Notes: generated by a model from the sequence alone, not told the origin. Counted from the stretch's first letter, positions 36,211-45,773 are shown. The stretch: DNA of 64,000 nt from Hydrogenophaga crassostreae (GCF_001761385.1 NZ_CP017476.1:2593501-2657500), one strand, 5' to 3'. Program-made: numbers and translations.

Positions 36211-36795
36211 CCCCCTGGCTCGCCGGAAAGCAACCGTACCGCCGCCGATGAAAAGGCTGGAATTCGGGAAGACACGTCAACACCAAACCTCTCTCAAGGC
36301 CCGCCGGCCAATCTGCTCCAGCGTGCATGCGCCAGTGGTCGGAAGGTTCAACATGTTGGAAGCAGCTTTAAAGTGGTTGGATATGGCGGATCATTCGCAG
36401 GAAACCAGACCCGTTCGCATCCACCGCAGGGTCTCAACAACTAGGCCCTCAGCGCGGATGCAAAGAAGCCAAAAGTCGCCCAATGAAATCCATCACCAGC
36501 AATTGTGCAAAATGTAAGCGTCTGTCGGTGACAGAATGAAACACCTGCCGAATGCATTTGCACCTGAACCTGGTGAAGCGAATTCAACGGGTTACGACGC
36601 GACCGCGGATTGTTTCAAGTTCGAAATAGAGGTACCCCCTCGGACACCAACGCACTGCCGGATGCCCGTTTCTGACTCCCCTAAAAGCGCTGTAAAGCGA
36701 CCTTGCTGGTCTTTCGCAAGATGGGTTGCACCCGCACGCGGCGCCCTCATTCTGCGCCGGCGCCCATGGTTCACCTGCCCCCTCATGCCCCACCC
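36211..36795. other. Intergenic, no gene recognised
   Basis: From the IS3 remnant to the acetyltransferase start. Several short frames without motifs; one continues into the acetyltransferase in frame (from 36703), but its codons do not resemble the family N-terminus. It must hold the promoter of the plus-strand sugar operon beginning at 36796. Confidence 0.45.
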
Positions 36796-37314
36796 ATGAC
36801 CGACAACCAAGTACCCGACTGGAGCCGTGAACAACTGCAACCGGGCGAATGGAACCCGGGCAAACATCTGCTGTCCTGCATTCGGCGCTACCAACGGTAC
36901 CAGCAAGAACCGCCAGCACTGAGCGGCCTGCGCATCGCCTGGGCTGTTTTGCAGCACCGCTTCTGGAGCGCAGTCACGGGTGCGGACATCCCCCTGAATT
37001 GCCAGCTTGGGGGCGGCTTGTTGCTGCCGCACCCCAACGGCGTGGTGATTCACCCCGATGCCCGGGTGGGACCAAACTGCCTGATTTTTCAACAGGTCAC
37101 GCTCGGATCGCTCGCCTCAGGCGGCACGCCCGTGATCGGAGGCCATGTTGACATTGGCGCCGGCGCCAAGCTGCTCGGGGGCATCACCATCGGGGACCAC
37201 GCCAGAATTGGAGCCAATGCCGTCGTGTTGGCGAACGTTCCAGCAGGATCTGTGGCTGTGGGTGCGCCAGCGCGCTGCCTGCCGCTCGATAGGGAAGCGG
37301 CTTCGCATGCGTGA
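36796..37314 (+). CDS. Serine O-acetyltransferase-like hexapeptide acetyltransferase
   Basis: 172 residues from ATG 36796 (MTDNQVPDWSREQL); ATG 36766 would add ten residues. Left-handed beta-helix repeats are clear: GGGLLLPHPNGVVIHPDARVGPNC, VTLG, GGHVDIGAGAKLLGGITIGDHARIGANAVV, ending with the usual VPAGSVAVGAPAR. CysE-like at the fold level but shorter, as in the EpsC-type acetyltransferases of exopolysaccharide loci. Probably O-acetylates a sugar residue using acetyl-CoA. Overlaps the next glycosyltransferase by eight bases. Confidence 0.85.
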   Translation: MTDNQVPDWSREQLQPGEWNPGKHLLSCIRRYQRYQQEPPALSGLRIAWAVLQHRFWSAVTGADIPLNCQLGGGLLLPHPNGVVIHPDARVGPNCLIFQQVTLGSLASGGTPVIGGHVDIGAGAKLLGGITIGDHARIGANAVVLANVPAGSVAVGAPARCLPLDREAASHA

Positions 37315-38272
37315 ATACAAGCTGGGCGTGGTGGCGATCGGGCGCAACGAGGGCGAACGTCTGAGACGCTGCCTGGGTTCTGTGCCGCCCGTTGTGCTTG
37401 CAACCGTCTATGTCGACTCGGGCTCTGATGACGGTTCTAAACAAATGGCCATCGAGATGGGCGCCGACGTCCTTGACCTTGATATGTCGCGACCCTTCAC
37501 CGCTGCCCGGGCCCGGAATGAGGGCCTGCGCCGGTTGCTGGAGCGGCACCCCGAAGTCGACTTCGTGCAGTTTGTCGACGGGGACTGTGAGATCGTCCCG
37601 GACTGGCTGGAGGCTGCACGGGACTTTCTGGCAATGCAAGCCTCGCACGCGGTGGTGTGCGGCAGGCGCCGTGAGCGGTTTCCGGAGCATTCGGTCTACA
37701 ACCAAATGTGCGACGAGGAGTGGAACACGCCGGTCGGCGACACGCTGTCATGCGGCGGTGACGCCATGATGCGTACACAGGCCCTCCAGGCTGTTGGCGG
37801 TTACCGAGAGACGTTGATTGCTGGCGAAGAGCCCGAGCTTTGCGTGCGCCTTCGTCAAAAGGGGTGGCGCATTCACCGGCTCGACCGCGAAATGACCCTG
37901 CACGACGCTGCCATCACCCGTTTCAGCCAGTGGTGGAAACGCACGGTGCGGGCAGGCCATGCTTTTGCGGAGGGGGCTTGGCTTCACGGGGCCCCTCCCG
38001 AGCGGCATTGGGTCCGGGAAACGCGTCGTGCCTGCTTCTGGGGGATGCTCCTGCCACTGTTGATCGCCATCGCCACGTTTGGCCTTGGGCCCTGGGCACT
38101 GGCTCTCATCCTGGTTTACCCGCTGCAATGGTTGCGCCTGTTTTGGCGCAGCGGCTCAGCACGCTCCAGCACCTTCATGCTTATCGGGAAATTTGCAGAG
38201 GCCTGGGGTGTTTTGAAATTCCATATCTTGCGCTTGCGGGGTATCGCTGGTCCTATCATCGAGTACAAATAG
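37307..38272 (+). CDS. Glycosyltransferase family 2
   Basis: 321 residues from ATG 37307 (REYKLGVVAIGRNEGERLRRCL), a canonical GT2 opening. Nucleotide-sugar motifs: YVDSGSDDGS near 32, DxD in FVDGDCEIVPDW near 90, and AGEEPELCVRLRQKGWRI near 178. A hydrophobic C-terminal stretch (about 245-285) suggests membrane association. Eight-base overlap with the acetyltransferase indicates coupled translation. Adds one sugar to the lipid-linked repeat; donor unknown. Confidence 0.88.
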   Translation: MREYKLGVVAIGRNEGERLRRCLGSVPPVVLATVYVDSGSDDGSKQMAIEMGADVLDLDMSRPFTAARARNEGLRRLLERHPEVDFVQFVDGDCEIVPDWLEAARDFLAMQASHAVVCGRRRERFPEHSVYNQMCDEEWNTPVGDTLSCGGDAMMRTQALQAVGGYRETLIAGEEPELCVRLRQKGWRIHRLDREMTLHDAAITRFSQWWKRTVRAGHAFAEGAWLHGAPPERHWVRETRRACFWGMLLPLLIAIATFGLGPWALALILVYPLQWLRLFWRSGSARSSTFMLIGKFAEAWGVLKFHILRLRGIAGPIIEYK

Positions 38273-38297
38273 CTCGAACAACCGGAGCCACTTTCAA

Positions 38298-38864
38298 TTG
38301 AACCAAGGACTCATCGGAAACTGGTCCCCAGGCATTGGGGATCCCAGCCTCGCCGGCTGGTTGACCGTGCTGCTCTACGGCGCCGCCGCATGGACCGTCT
38401 GGCGCTTGCTGCGCGAATGGACCGAGCCGCCCAGACACTCTGCCCGCTACGAAAAATGGTTCTGGAGAATGCTGCTCCTGGGGCTTGTCATGCTGGGAAT
38501 CAACAAGCAACTCGACCTGCAGAGTGCGCTCACTGAAATCGGCCGAATCATGGCTGACAAGCAAGGCTGGTACAAGCATCGGAGCCAGTTCCAGATGGCC
38601 TTTATTGCTGGCATCGCCATGTTGGGGCTGACGCTGTTTGCGGCCACGTTGAATCTGATCTGGGGGGCTCCCAGTCCAACATTCTGGGGGCTGCTGGGTG
38701 GCACTGGACTCGTGGTGTTCGTCATCATCCGTGCGGCCTCATTCCATCATGTCGACGCCGTTCTTGGGCACCGGTTTTCCGGCTTTCAAGTCAACTGGAT
38801 CGTGGAAATGGGGGCGCTGCTGGTCATCACCGCCAGTGCATGGCGGCGGCGAGGAGCACATTGA
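38298..38864 (+). CDS. Membrane protein of unknown function in the exopolysaccharide operon
   Basis: 188 residues with a TTG start and about five hydrophobic segments (near 20-38, 55-68, 100-118, 128-146 and 165-180). A conserved-looking polar centre reads LGINKQLDLQSALTEIGRIMADKQGWYKHRSQFQ. It contains no cysteine, so it is not an exosortase despite the XrtA-like context. Proteins like this are sometimes mislabelled isopropylmalate isomerase in databases (from memory). It overlaps the next glycosyltransferase by one base, so it belongs to the same operon. Confidence 0.7.
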   Translation: MNQGLIGNWSPGIGDPSLAGWLTVLLYGAAAWTVWRLLREWTEPPRHSARYEKWFWRMLLLGLVMLGINKQLDLQSALTEIGRIMADKQGWYKHRSQFQMAFIAGIAMLGLTLFAATLNLIWGAPSPTFWGLLGGTGLVVFVIIRAASFHHVDAVLGHRFSGFQVNWIVEMGALLVITASAWRRRGAH

Positions 38865-40069
38865 TGCGCGTCGCCTACTTCACCAACCAGTACCCCAAGG
38901 TCAGTCACAGCTTCATACGGCGCGAAATTCTGGCACTGGAGCGCCAGGGCGTGGAGGTCGCCCGACTTGCACTGAGGGGCTGGAGCGACGGGCTCGTTGA
39001 CCCGGACGATTTGTCTGAACGCGAGAAAACCCACTACCTCCTGCGCGGAGGGCTTGGCGCGCTGCTTCCGGCCACGATTCGCCAATTGCTGAGTGCACCG
39101 GTTTCATTTTTGCAGGGTGTTCGTATGGCCCTGCGTCTGTCCCGCTTGTCCGATCGACCCGCGCCATACCACCTCGTGTACCTGGCCGAAGCCTGTGAAC
39201 TGGTTCACTGGTGCCGCCAGCAGGGGGTGGATCATCTGCACGTTCACTTCGGAACCAACCCGGCCGAGGTCGCGCTGCTGGCCCGCCTGATTGGAGGCCC
39301 GGCCTATTCGTTCACAGTACATGGTCCTGACGAGTTCGACCGCCCCCTGGGGTTGCACCTTCGCGAGAAGATCGAAGCGGCCTCGCATGTGGTCGCAATC
39401 AGTTCCTACGGCCGAAGTCAGCTGTACCGCTGGGTCGGCCACAGTCACTGGCACAAAATTCAGGTGGTGCACTGTGGGCTGGAGACCTCCTTTTTCGATC
39501 CGCCTCCGTCCCAACCATTCCCATCGACCCCTCGCCTGGTTTGCGTTGGCCGGCTTTGCGAACAGAAAGGCCAATTGTTGCTGCTCGATGCTGTACGCAG
39601 GCTCAGGGACCGGGGAGAAGACTTTCACCTGGTGCTTGCCGGCGACGGTGAAATGAGGCGTGAGCTCGAGGCGTTCATCGCTCAACACAACCTGCAGGCC
39701 CAGGTCAGCATCACCGGATGGATCAGCAGCGAACGCGTGAAGCAGGAATTGCTGGCGGCGCGGACCATGGTTCTGGCCAGCTTTGCCGAAGGTCTTCCCG
39801 TGGTGATCATGGAAGCAATGGCACTGGGCAGACCTGTGCTTACCACCAGCATTGCGGGCATTCCGGAGTTGGTGCGCCACGGCGTCGATGGCTGGCTCGT
39901 TCCCGCTGGCGACGTTGAGGCCCTGGTCGAGACCCTTAGCAGCGCGCTGGCGACGCCAGCCGCCCAACTGGAGCAGATGGGCCTCACGGCGCGCGCCAGA
40001 GTCATCGAGAGACACTCGATCGACACGGAAGCCGCCAAGCTCAAGCATCTTTTGCCGGCGCCATCATGA
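38864..40069 (+). CDS. Glycosyltransferase family 4
   Basis: 401 residues from ATG 38864 (RVAYFTNQYPKVSHSFIRREI, a typical opening of exopolysaccharide GT4 enzymes). C-terminal donor domain: RLVCVGRLCEQKGQLLLLDAVRRL near 225 and SFAEGLPVVIMEAMALGRPVLTT (E(X)7E type) near 310. Joined to its upstream neighbour by a one-base overlap and to the next GT2 by ATGA. Retaining glycosyltransferase of repeat-unit assembly. Confidence 0.9.
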   Translation: MRVAYFTNQYPKVSHSFIRREILALERQGVEVARLALRGWSDGLVDPDDLSEREKTHYLLRGGLGALLPATIRQLLSAPVSFLQGVRMALRLSRLSDRPAPYHLVYLAEACELVHWCRQQGVDHLHVHFGTNPAEVALLARLIGGPAYSFTVHGPDEFDRPLGLHLREKIEAASHVVAISSYGRSQLYRWVGHSHWHKIQVVHCGLETSFFDPPPSQPFPSTPRLVCVGRLCEQKGQLLLLDAVRRLRDRGEDFHLVLAGDGEMRRELEAFIAQHNLQAQVSITGWISSERVKQELLAARTMVLASFAEGLPVVIMEAMALGRPVLTTSIAGIPELVRHGVDGWLVPAGDVEALVETLSSALATPAAQLEQMGLTARARVIERHSIDTEAAKLKHLLPAPS

Positions 40070-41262
40070 TCACAACCACCATCAGCTGGGTGCTTTTGAC
40101 CACAGGCGCGGTCCTGATGGCACTCGTTGCGCTGCTTGCCCTCCAGACTTTGGCCAGCTTTCTGCTCAAGAGACCCGAATCGGTCCCGGGAGATGGAGAT
40201 ACCCCGTTACCCTCGACCGTGGTGTTGATGCCCGCACACGATGAGGCCGAGATCATCGAATCAATGGTGAGCCAGGCATTGCAGGTGCTGCCTGCCGGCG
40301 GTCAACTGCTGGTCGTGGCAGACAATTGCACAGACGACACCGCAGACCGTGCCAGGTCAGCCGGGGCCAGCGTTATCGAGCGGTTTGACACTGATCTTCG
40401 TGGCAAAGGCTATGCACTGGCTCACGGCGTGAACCACTTGCGCCCGGCCCCGCCGGAAGTGGTGATCGTGATGGACGCCGACTGTGTCGCTTCAGCCGGC
40501 AGCCTGACGGCCATTGCCATGGCTGCACACCGCCTGCAAAGACCCGTACAGGCCATGTATGACATGCTCGCTCCGCCCGGGGCTGGCCTGATGCAACGCA
40601 TGGCCGCATTCGCCTGGGACTTCCGTACCCGTCTGCGCGCCGAGGGCTACCGCCGCCTGGGCCTGCCCTGCCAACTGATGGGCAGTGGCATGGCATTCCC
40701 CTGGCCGTTGCTGCAGCAGGTCAACCTCGCCACCGGTCACATCGTTGAAGACCTCAAGCTCGGCCTGGACTGCGCCCGGACGGGTAAGCCCCCCTATTTC
40801 CTGCCGTCTGCGCTGGTGAGCAGCTGTTTTCCTACCAATGATCAGGGTACCCAGTCACAGCGCAAACGGTGGGAGCACGGCCACCTGAGCATGGTTGCAG
40901 GGCAAGCACCAACTCTGCTGTGGCAATCCGTGACCCGTGGCAACGTTGGCCTGCTGGCGATGACACTGGATATGTGTGTCCCGCCACTGGCATTGCTGGT
41001 TTTGCTGCTTGGCGCGCAAGCCGCGGGTGCCACGCTGCTGGCATGGCTGGGAATGATCTGGCCAGTGGTGGCAACGCTCTCGCTGCTGGCATTTGTCTTG
41101 CTAGGTCTGACGGTACTCGCAGGCTGGTGGAGAGCTGGCCGTCGCTGGATCAGTCTGGGCGAACTGATGTCTGCGCCTTGGTACATCTTGCGCAAACTTC
41201 CGCTCTACCTGGGCGTCCTGACCCGGCGCCAGGCCAACTGGATACGAACGCGACGAGACTGA
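40066..41262 (+). CDS. Membrane glycosyltransferase family 2 with processive-type motif
   Basis: 398 residues. One N-terminal membrane helix (about 7-33), a GT2 domain with VVLMPAHDEAEII, VVADNCTDDT and DADC (DxD, about 137), EDLKLGLD (about 228), and QSQRKRWEHGH (QxxRW-type, about 265), then about three C-terminal membrane segments. The D,D,D,QxxRW pattern is that of cellulose/hyaluronan-like processive or membrane-bound GT2 enzymes. In this operon it probably works on the lipid-linked repeat at the membrane. Four-base overlap with the upstream GT4. Confidence 0.86.
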   Translation: MITTTISWVLLTTGAVLMALVALLALQTLASFLLKRPESVPGDGDTPLPSTVVLMPAHDEAEIIESMVSQALQVLPAGGQLLVVADNCTDDTADRARSAGASVIERFDTDLRGKGYALAHGVNHLRPAPPEVVIVMDADCVASAGSLTAIAMAAHRLQRPVQAMYDMLAPPGAGLMQRMAAFAWDFRTRLRAEGYRRLGLPCQLMGSGMAFPWPLLQQVNLATGHIVEDLKLGLDCARTGKPPYFLPSALVSSCFPTNDQGTQSQRKRWEHGHLSMVAGQAPTLLWQSVTRGNVGLLAMTLDMCVPPLALLVLLLGAQAAGATLLAWLGMIWPVVATLSLLAFVLLGLTVLAGWWRAGRRWISLGELMSAPWYILRKLPLYLGVLTRRQANWIRTRRD

Positions 41263-41384
41263 GAAAATGTTTGAACCCGAGCCACGCACGGAAACCGTGA
41301 CCGCAACCTCACGCACGAAAAAGCCCAACCATCGGCCTCGTGTATCAGCGCTAGCCAGAAACTGGCCAGAACGGACCACAAGCC

Positions 41385-42137
41385 ATGAGTGACCATTGCA
41401 TCCTGTGTGGGCTACCCATCTCCCGCTCCACCATGAAGCAGACGCTGGACGACATTCTGAAACGCATGACGCGGGGAGAAGGCGCATGGCTGCTCACACT
41501 CAACACGGAAATGCTCTCGCGCTTTACCAAAGATCCCGGCTATCGGGATCTGGTCGCGCAGGCCGACATCATCACCGCCGACGGCATGCCTCTGGTGTGG
41601 GCCTCCCGGTTCAAGGGCGCTGACCAGACCATTCCCGAGCGGACCACCGGCGTCGACCTGGTGGATGCCTTTCTTCGCCTTCCAGAGGTGCCGATCTACG
41701 CCATCATTGGTGGGGTGGATCCAGCCATCACCGTGGCGCGCTACGGTGATTCCGCGCAGCAAGCATGCCGTTATCTGTTCAACGGCAAGGTCGATCTGAG
41801 TGACAAACAGGTGCAACAGTTCGCCGATACGCTGCGTGATCATCAGGTGCGCATGCTGTTTCTGGCTCTGGGCGTTCCCAAACAGGACCGGCTGGCATTG
41901 AAAATAAGGGCATTGATGCCGGAACTGATGATCACTGGCATTGGTGGTACGTTTGAAATCCTGGGTCCGAAAGGAAGCCGGGCGCCGAAGTGGATGCAGA
42001 AGCTTGGGATGGAATGGCTGTTCCGACTGTTGAAGGAGCCTGGTCGATTGTGGAAACGTTACCTCATTCACTACCCCGCTGGCGTCAAATTGCTTCTCAA
42101 GGATATACTGCAATCTCTTCCCGCGTCCAAATCCTGA
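41385..42137 (+). CDS. WecG/TagA/CpsF-family glycosyltransferase (GT26)
   Basis: 250 residues. Signature blocks: LLTLNTEMLSRFTKDPGYRDLVAQADIITADGMPLVWASR (about 36-75; asparagine plus the substrate-binding Asp), LFLALGVPKQDRLALK near 160, and SRAPKWMQKLGMEWLFRLLKEPGRLWKRY near 202. Enzymes of this family add N-acetylmannosaminuronic acid, N-acetylmannosamine or glucose to undecaprenyl-diphospho-sugar. Likely an early step of repeat-unit assembly. Separated from the upstream GT2 by 122 bases. Confidence 0.9.
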   Translation: MSDHCILCGLPISRSTMKQTLDDILKRMTRGEGAWLLTLNTEMLSRFTKDPGYRDLVAQADIITADGMPLVWASRFKGADQTIPERTTGVDLVDAFLRLPEVPIYAIIGGVDPAITVARYGDSAQQACRYLFNGKVDLSDKQVQQFADTLRDHQVRMLFLALGVPKQDRLALKIRALMPELMITGIGGTFEILGPKGSRAPKWMQKLGMEWLFRLLKEPGRLWKRYLIHYPAGVKLLLKDILQSLPASKS

Positions 42138-42234
42138 TAAATCCGCCATCAATCGAATTGCGACAAAATAATGCATTTTGACCGCCAATCAATTAAAATC
42201 GCACCGGTATATCGCCGCGATTGATAGGCAACAA

Positions 42235-42248
42235 GAGAAATTTTTCTC
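42235..42248. promoter_or_regulatory. AT-rich palindrome in the gap before the second glycosyltransferase set
   Basis: GAGAAATTTTTCTC has six-base arms (GAGAAA/TTTCTC) around TT in the 277-base AT-rich gap 42138-42414. Possible operator or weak hairpin; the gap must also contain the promoter of the lower-GC pair of genes that follows. Confidence 0.3.
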
Positions 42249-42414
42249 ATACCCCAAAATAATTGAACTCACGCAACTCAAAACGCCACATGAACTGCTT
42301 TTGAAATAGCGCGATTCTCGCCATCAAGCCAGTATTTTCCTGGTACGCAAACAAGCCTCCGCTCAACAAATCTGAAATTTGGCCGAAAAATCACCAGAAA
42401 GGGGATCCATTTTT

Positions 42415-43716
42415 ATGGCAAGTCAATTTGGAAAGCCAAACGCCAAGCCAATACGGGTCATCATTGCTTCTGAGAATGCATCGATGCGCATGAGCGGCGA
42501 ATCCAATTTGCCTCTGTTCTATTTGAAGCTGCTTCGTGCTCGCGGTGCTGAAATCTGGATTGTCTGCCACTCTCGAGTCCGCAACGAATTGCGGGAACTT
42601 TTTCCGAACGACATTGATTTCCACAGATTTCATTTCATTGAAGATACGCGACTTCAAGTGCTTATCTGGAAACTCAGTCACCGGTTTCCCTATCGGATAC
42701 AAGACCTCATATTTGGACAATGGATTCATGCCATTACACAACGAACCACGCGGAAAGTCGTTAAGGAATTGGTAAAATCGGAAAACATTCAGATTGTTTT
42801 CGAACCGGCGCCTATTTCCCCCAAAGGACTGAGTTTTATGTACGACCTGGGGGTGCCCGTCGTCATAGGACCACTTTGCGGGGGGCTTGAGTTTCCACCG
42901 GCCTTCCGCTATATGGACTCACCGGTGACGCGTCTTTCCATCAAGCTTGGACGCGCAGCATCGGGACTGGCGCATCAATGGGCACCAGGAAAATTGCAGG
43001 CAGAGAGTTTGATTGTGGCAAACGACCGCACGGCAAAGGCACTGCCCCACGGCTACCGAGGCCAAGTCTATAAAGTGGTTGAAAGTGGTGTTGATCTGTC
43101 CATATGCAAACCAATCGAACACCAGTCAGCAGACCCCAGAGACCCGGTTCGATTCATCTTTTGGGGTCGATTTGTTGACTGGAAGGGGGCCCAGTTTCTT
43201 GTGCAGGCATTTAAACAAGTTTCCGAACAGTCAAATGCTGTACTTGAAATGATTGGTGATGGAGAGCTAATGGACTCCATTAAAACCCAGGCAACTGAAA
43301 CGGGGGCTGGCGACAGGATCAATTTTCACGGTCGCTTGAGCAGGGAAGAAAGCATCAAGATTATTCAGAAATGTCACGTATTCGTCATTCCTTCCCTGCG
43401 TGAATGCGGAGGCAATGCCATTTTGGAAATCATGGCAATGGGGCTGCCCATCGTTGCAACCAATTGGGCGGGCCCGGCTCAATACGTAGAGAAAACTTGT
43501 GGGATTCTGGTCGACCCCACCACCGTCGATGGGTTTATTAACGGGCTGGCTGATGCCATGCTGAGATTGGAAAAATCACCAGAGCTGCGCCAAAAAATGG
43601 GCGCGGCCGGTATCGAGCGGGTCAAGGAAGAGAATTTCGACTGGGAATCAAAAGCCGATCGTATTCTGGAAATACTTCATGAAACCATTGGGCAGAAGGC
43701 AGCCCGTCAACCATAG
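42415..43716 (+). CDS. Glycosyltransferase family 4
   Basis: 433 residues from ATG 42415, supported by AGAAAGGGG 9-17 bases upstream (a TTG start at 42379 is less likely). Donor domain: FIFWGRFVDWKGAQFLVQAFKQV near 252 and PSLRECGGNAILEIMAMGLPIVATNWAGPAQYV (E(X)7E) near 325. Base composition is clearly lower in GC than the PKS/NRPS genes and the upstream sugar operon, suggesting separate acquisition together with the next gene. Confidence 0.88.
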   Translation: MASQFGKPNAKPIRVIIASENASMRMSGESNLPLFYLKLLRARGAEIWIVCHSRVRNELRELFPNDIDFHRFHFIEDTRLQVLIWKLSHRFPYRIQDLIFGQWIHAITQRTTRKVVKELVKSENIQIVFEPAPISPKGLSFMYDLGVPVVIGPLCGGLEFPPAFRYMDSPVTRLSIKLGRAASGLAHQWAPGKLQAESLIVANDRTAKALPHGYRGQVYKVVESGVDLSICKPIEHQSADPRDPVRFIFWGRFVDWKGAQFLVQAFKQVSEQSNAVLEMIGDGELMDSIKTQATETGAGDRINFHGRLSREESIKIIQKCHVFVIPSLRECGGNAILEIMAMGLPIVATNWAGPAQYVEKTCGILVDPTTVDGFINGLADAMLRLEKSPELRQKMGAAGIERVKEENFDWESKADRILEILHETIGQKAARQP

Positions 43717-43737
43717 CAACCAACCATCAAATTCGGT

Positions 43738-44694
43738 ATGGGAAACAGCTTAATTTTGGGCGGCGCGGGGTTTCTTGGCAGCAATCTCGCGCAGAGGCTC
43801 GTTGCCCAGGGTGAAACTGTGCGCGTTTTCACACGCCCCAGTTCTTCGATTTCGAACATCGAAAACATTCGAGACAGGATTGAATTGGTTTGTCGGGATT
43901 TTATGGATGATGTTGCATTGCGCAGCGCCACTCAAAACATTGATACCGTGTATCACTTGATTTCAACGACCTTTCCGAGCATGACAATGGAGAGTAGCGC
44001 CTATGATCTGCTTTCAAATCTGCTTCCGACAATACGGTTGATTGAAGCTTGCAGTGCCAACGGTGTGAAAAAGATCATATACGCATCTTCAGGTGGTACG
44101 ATTTATGGAAATCCTGACACAGTTCCAATTCCAGAGGACCATCCCTTGGTCCCCACTTCAGCCTATGGGCAAAGCAAGCTGACGATAGAGAATTATCTCA
44201 CCTTCTATGCGCGATCCACACATCTGGACATTAATGTATTGCGAATTTCAAATCCCTTTGGCCCGAACCAAAAAATACTGGGCGTGCAGGGCATTGTTGC
44301 GGTAGCGATGGGGTGTGCTTATTATGGGCGAGCCTTGAGGATCAACGGAGAAGGAAAGGCGGTCCGGGACTACATTTACATTCAGGATGTGATTGATGCA
44401 ATGCTGCTGGCAGCAAACCATCCAGGGTCCGCCGTCGCGAATATTTCTGCATCGGTCGGTCACAGCGTGATGGAAATCGTAAAAGCCGTGGAAGAGATCT
44501 CAGGCCGGACAATTGAAAAGCAATTTGTCCCCGATCGCCCCGGCGATGTTCGAATGAATATTCTCGACAACAGCAAGGCTTTCCAGCTGTATGGATGGGC
44601 GCCCAAAACGCCCTTCCGAGAAGGTCTCGAAAAGACTTGGAGTCACATCATAAAAGCTGGTCCGGCATCGATCCCAATGGCCTTAAAGTCGTGA
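43738..44694 (+). CDS. NAD-dependent epimerase/dehydratase (UDP-glucose 4-epimerase-like)
   Basis: 318 residues, extended SDR. ILGGAGFLGSNLAQRLVAQG (residues 5-24) binds NAD; YASSGGTIYGNPDTVPI gives the catalytic Ser region and SAYGQSKLTIENYL the Tyr-Lys pair (about 145-150); NPFGPNQ and RDYIYIQDVIDAM follow. Makes or interconverts a nucleotide sugar for the locus; GalE-like is the best guess, but 4,6-dehydratase or UDP-glucuronate epimerase activities share these motifs. 21 bases after the GT4 gene and equally low in GC. Confidence 0.87.
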   Translation: MGNSLILGGAGFLGSNLAQRLVAQGETVRVFTRPSSSISNIENIRDRIELVCRDFMDDVALRSATQNIDTVYHLISTTFPSMTMESSAYDLLSNLLPTIRLIEACSANGVKKIIYASSGGTIYGNPDTVPIPEDHPLVPTSAYGQSKLTIENYLTFYARSTHLDINVLRISNPFGPNQKILGVQGIVAVAMGCAYYGRALRINGEGKAVRDYIYIQDVIDAMLLAANHPGSAVANISASVGHSVMEIVKAVEEISGRTIEKQFVPDRPGDVRMNILDNSKAFQLYGWAPKTPFREGLEKTWSHIIKAGPASIPMALKS

Positions 44695-45773
44695 CCGCTG
44701 GAATTGACCCGCTTTGATTGAAGAGAAAGGATTTGGTTTTGAAGCTGCGCTTCCCTCTTCCCTCTTCCCTCTTCCCTTCGATACCGCGTCAGCCTGGCAT
44801 TCCAGGAAAATGGCCGTCAAACAAGGCGCGAAATCCAATTGTTCTTTGACCCAGGTTGCTGCCAGCACAGACCACAAGCGCCTCAACCCGCAGGATTTAC
44901 AAGTAGGTGAATGCAGCGTTGCTCGAACCGTGTGAGCAGGCTTCCAAAGGCTTGCTCGAAGCAGAGAACGAATTTCTTCGACAGCGCCCAAGGGTGCACT
45001 GCCTAGAGGCGGTGAGCGATCTGCGGGAAAAGCGTGGCGAACGGAACCTCGCGAAAAAGGTCCGGTGAAGTGCCTCTTCATGAGAGCGCTTCTGTGCGAG
45101 TTCGCCCTCACCTTAAGGTCCCGGGGCCTGGAGCTGGCACAGACTGGCTTCTGCCAATGGGTGCATCAACCACGGTCTCGGAAAAGTGTTCATCAAACCA
45201 ATGGCGGCACGGCCCCATCGAGATTTCTCACCATGGCCGTCACTGTGACCACGAAGCGGAACGCGCCTTCTGGTTCCTGAGCGCGATCGGATGGGCCTGT
45301 GACTTGCGTCACCCGGAGGCTACGATGCAAATCGAAAAAACCCGGGGAGATGCCTATGGCCATGGCGTCGTTTTCTGCAACCGGTCACACGCCCATATTC
45401 AACGGCCTGGCATCTGTCCCGATGCGCTCGGACGCGCTTCCGCAGGCGAGAAGGGTTGCTTCAGACGCCTCTGGGAGGTTCACCCATTTTTGCAGTCACT
45501 CGCGCCAGGCCTGTTTCTGACGACCGAAAATGCCTGACCCAGGAGAAGCACTGGCTCGACAGCGCTCTGCTCTGCCAATCACAAGGTCAGGAACATGTAG
45601 GCCGATTATGTAAACTGTTACGATTAATACCGTGCACTTGGGTCTCTTCGACAGATTTCACAGACCGATTACCGTTTGGCCCAAAAGCACAGAACCGACT
45701 TCTCACTGGCTCAGGAACTCGAGATGTATTTAGATTACCTTTACAGACTCGGCCAATAACAGGTTATCTAGGC
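44695..45773. other. Long intergenic region with a heptamer repeat and possibly decayed coding DNA
   Basis: No intact gene. A four-copy heptamer repeat lies at 44750-44777. Around 44935-45070 the plus strand reads LLEAENEFLRQRP...LREKRGERNLAKKVR, a heptad-like stretch that could be a transposase scrap but is too short to assign. GC is high in 44900-45560, then drops near 45600-45770, where the promoter of the ATPase gene is expected. Open frames at 45034-45537 and 45456-45773 have no motif. Confidence 0.5.
44750..44777 (+). repeat. Tandem heptanucleotide repeat, four copies
   Basis: Four exact copies of CTTCCCT (GAAGAGG-type on the other strand) directly after the epimerase gene, in non-coding sequence. 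Short polypyrimidine repeats of this kind are frequent in intergenic DNA; no gene frame is affected. Confidence 0.75.

Noticed and set aside
38298..38864. Possible exosortase
   Set aside because: Exosortases need a Cys-Arg-His set; this protein contains no cysteine at all.
44750..44777. Repeat considered as a CRISPR or phase-variation tract
   Set aside because: Seven-base units with no spacers rule out CRISPR, and no convincing gene frame spans the repeat, so phase variation is unsupported.
45034..45537. 167-codon plus-strand frame upstream of the ATPase gene
   Set aside because: Mixed composition with many Cys, His and Arg and no domain; looks like random frame in GC-rich DNA.
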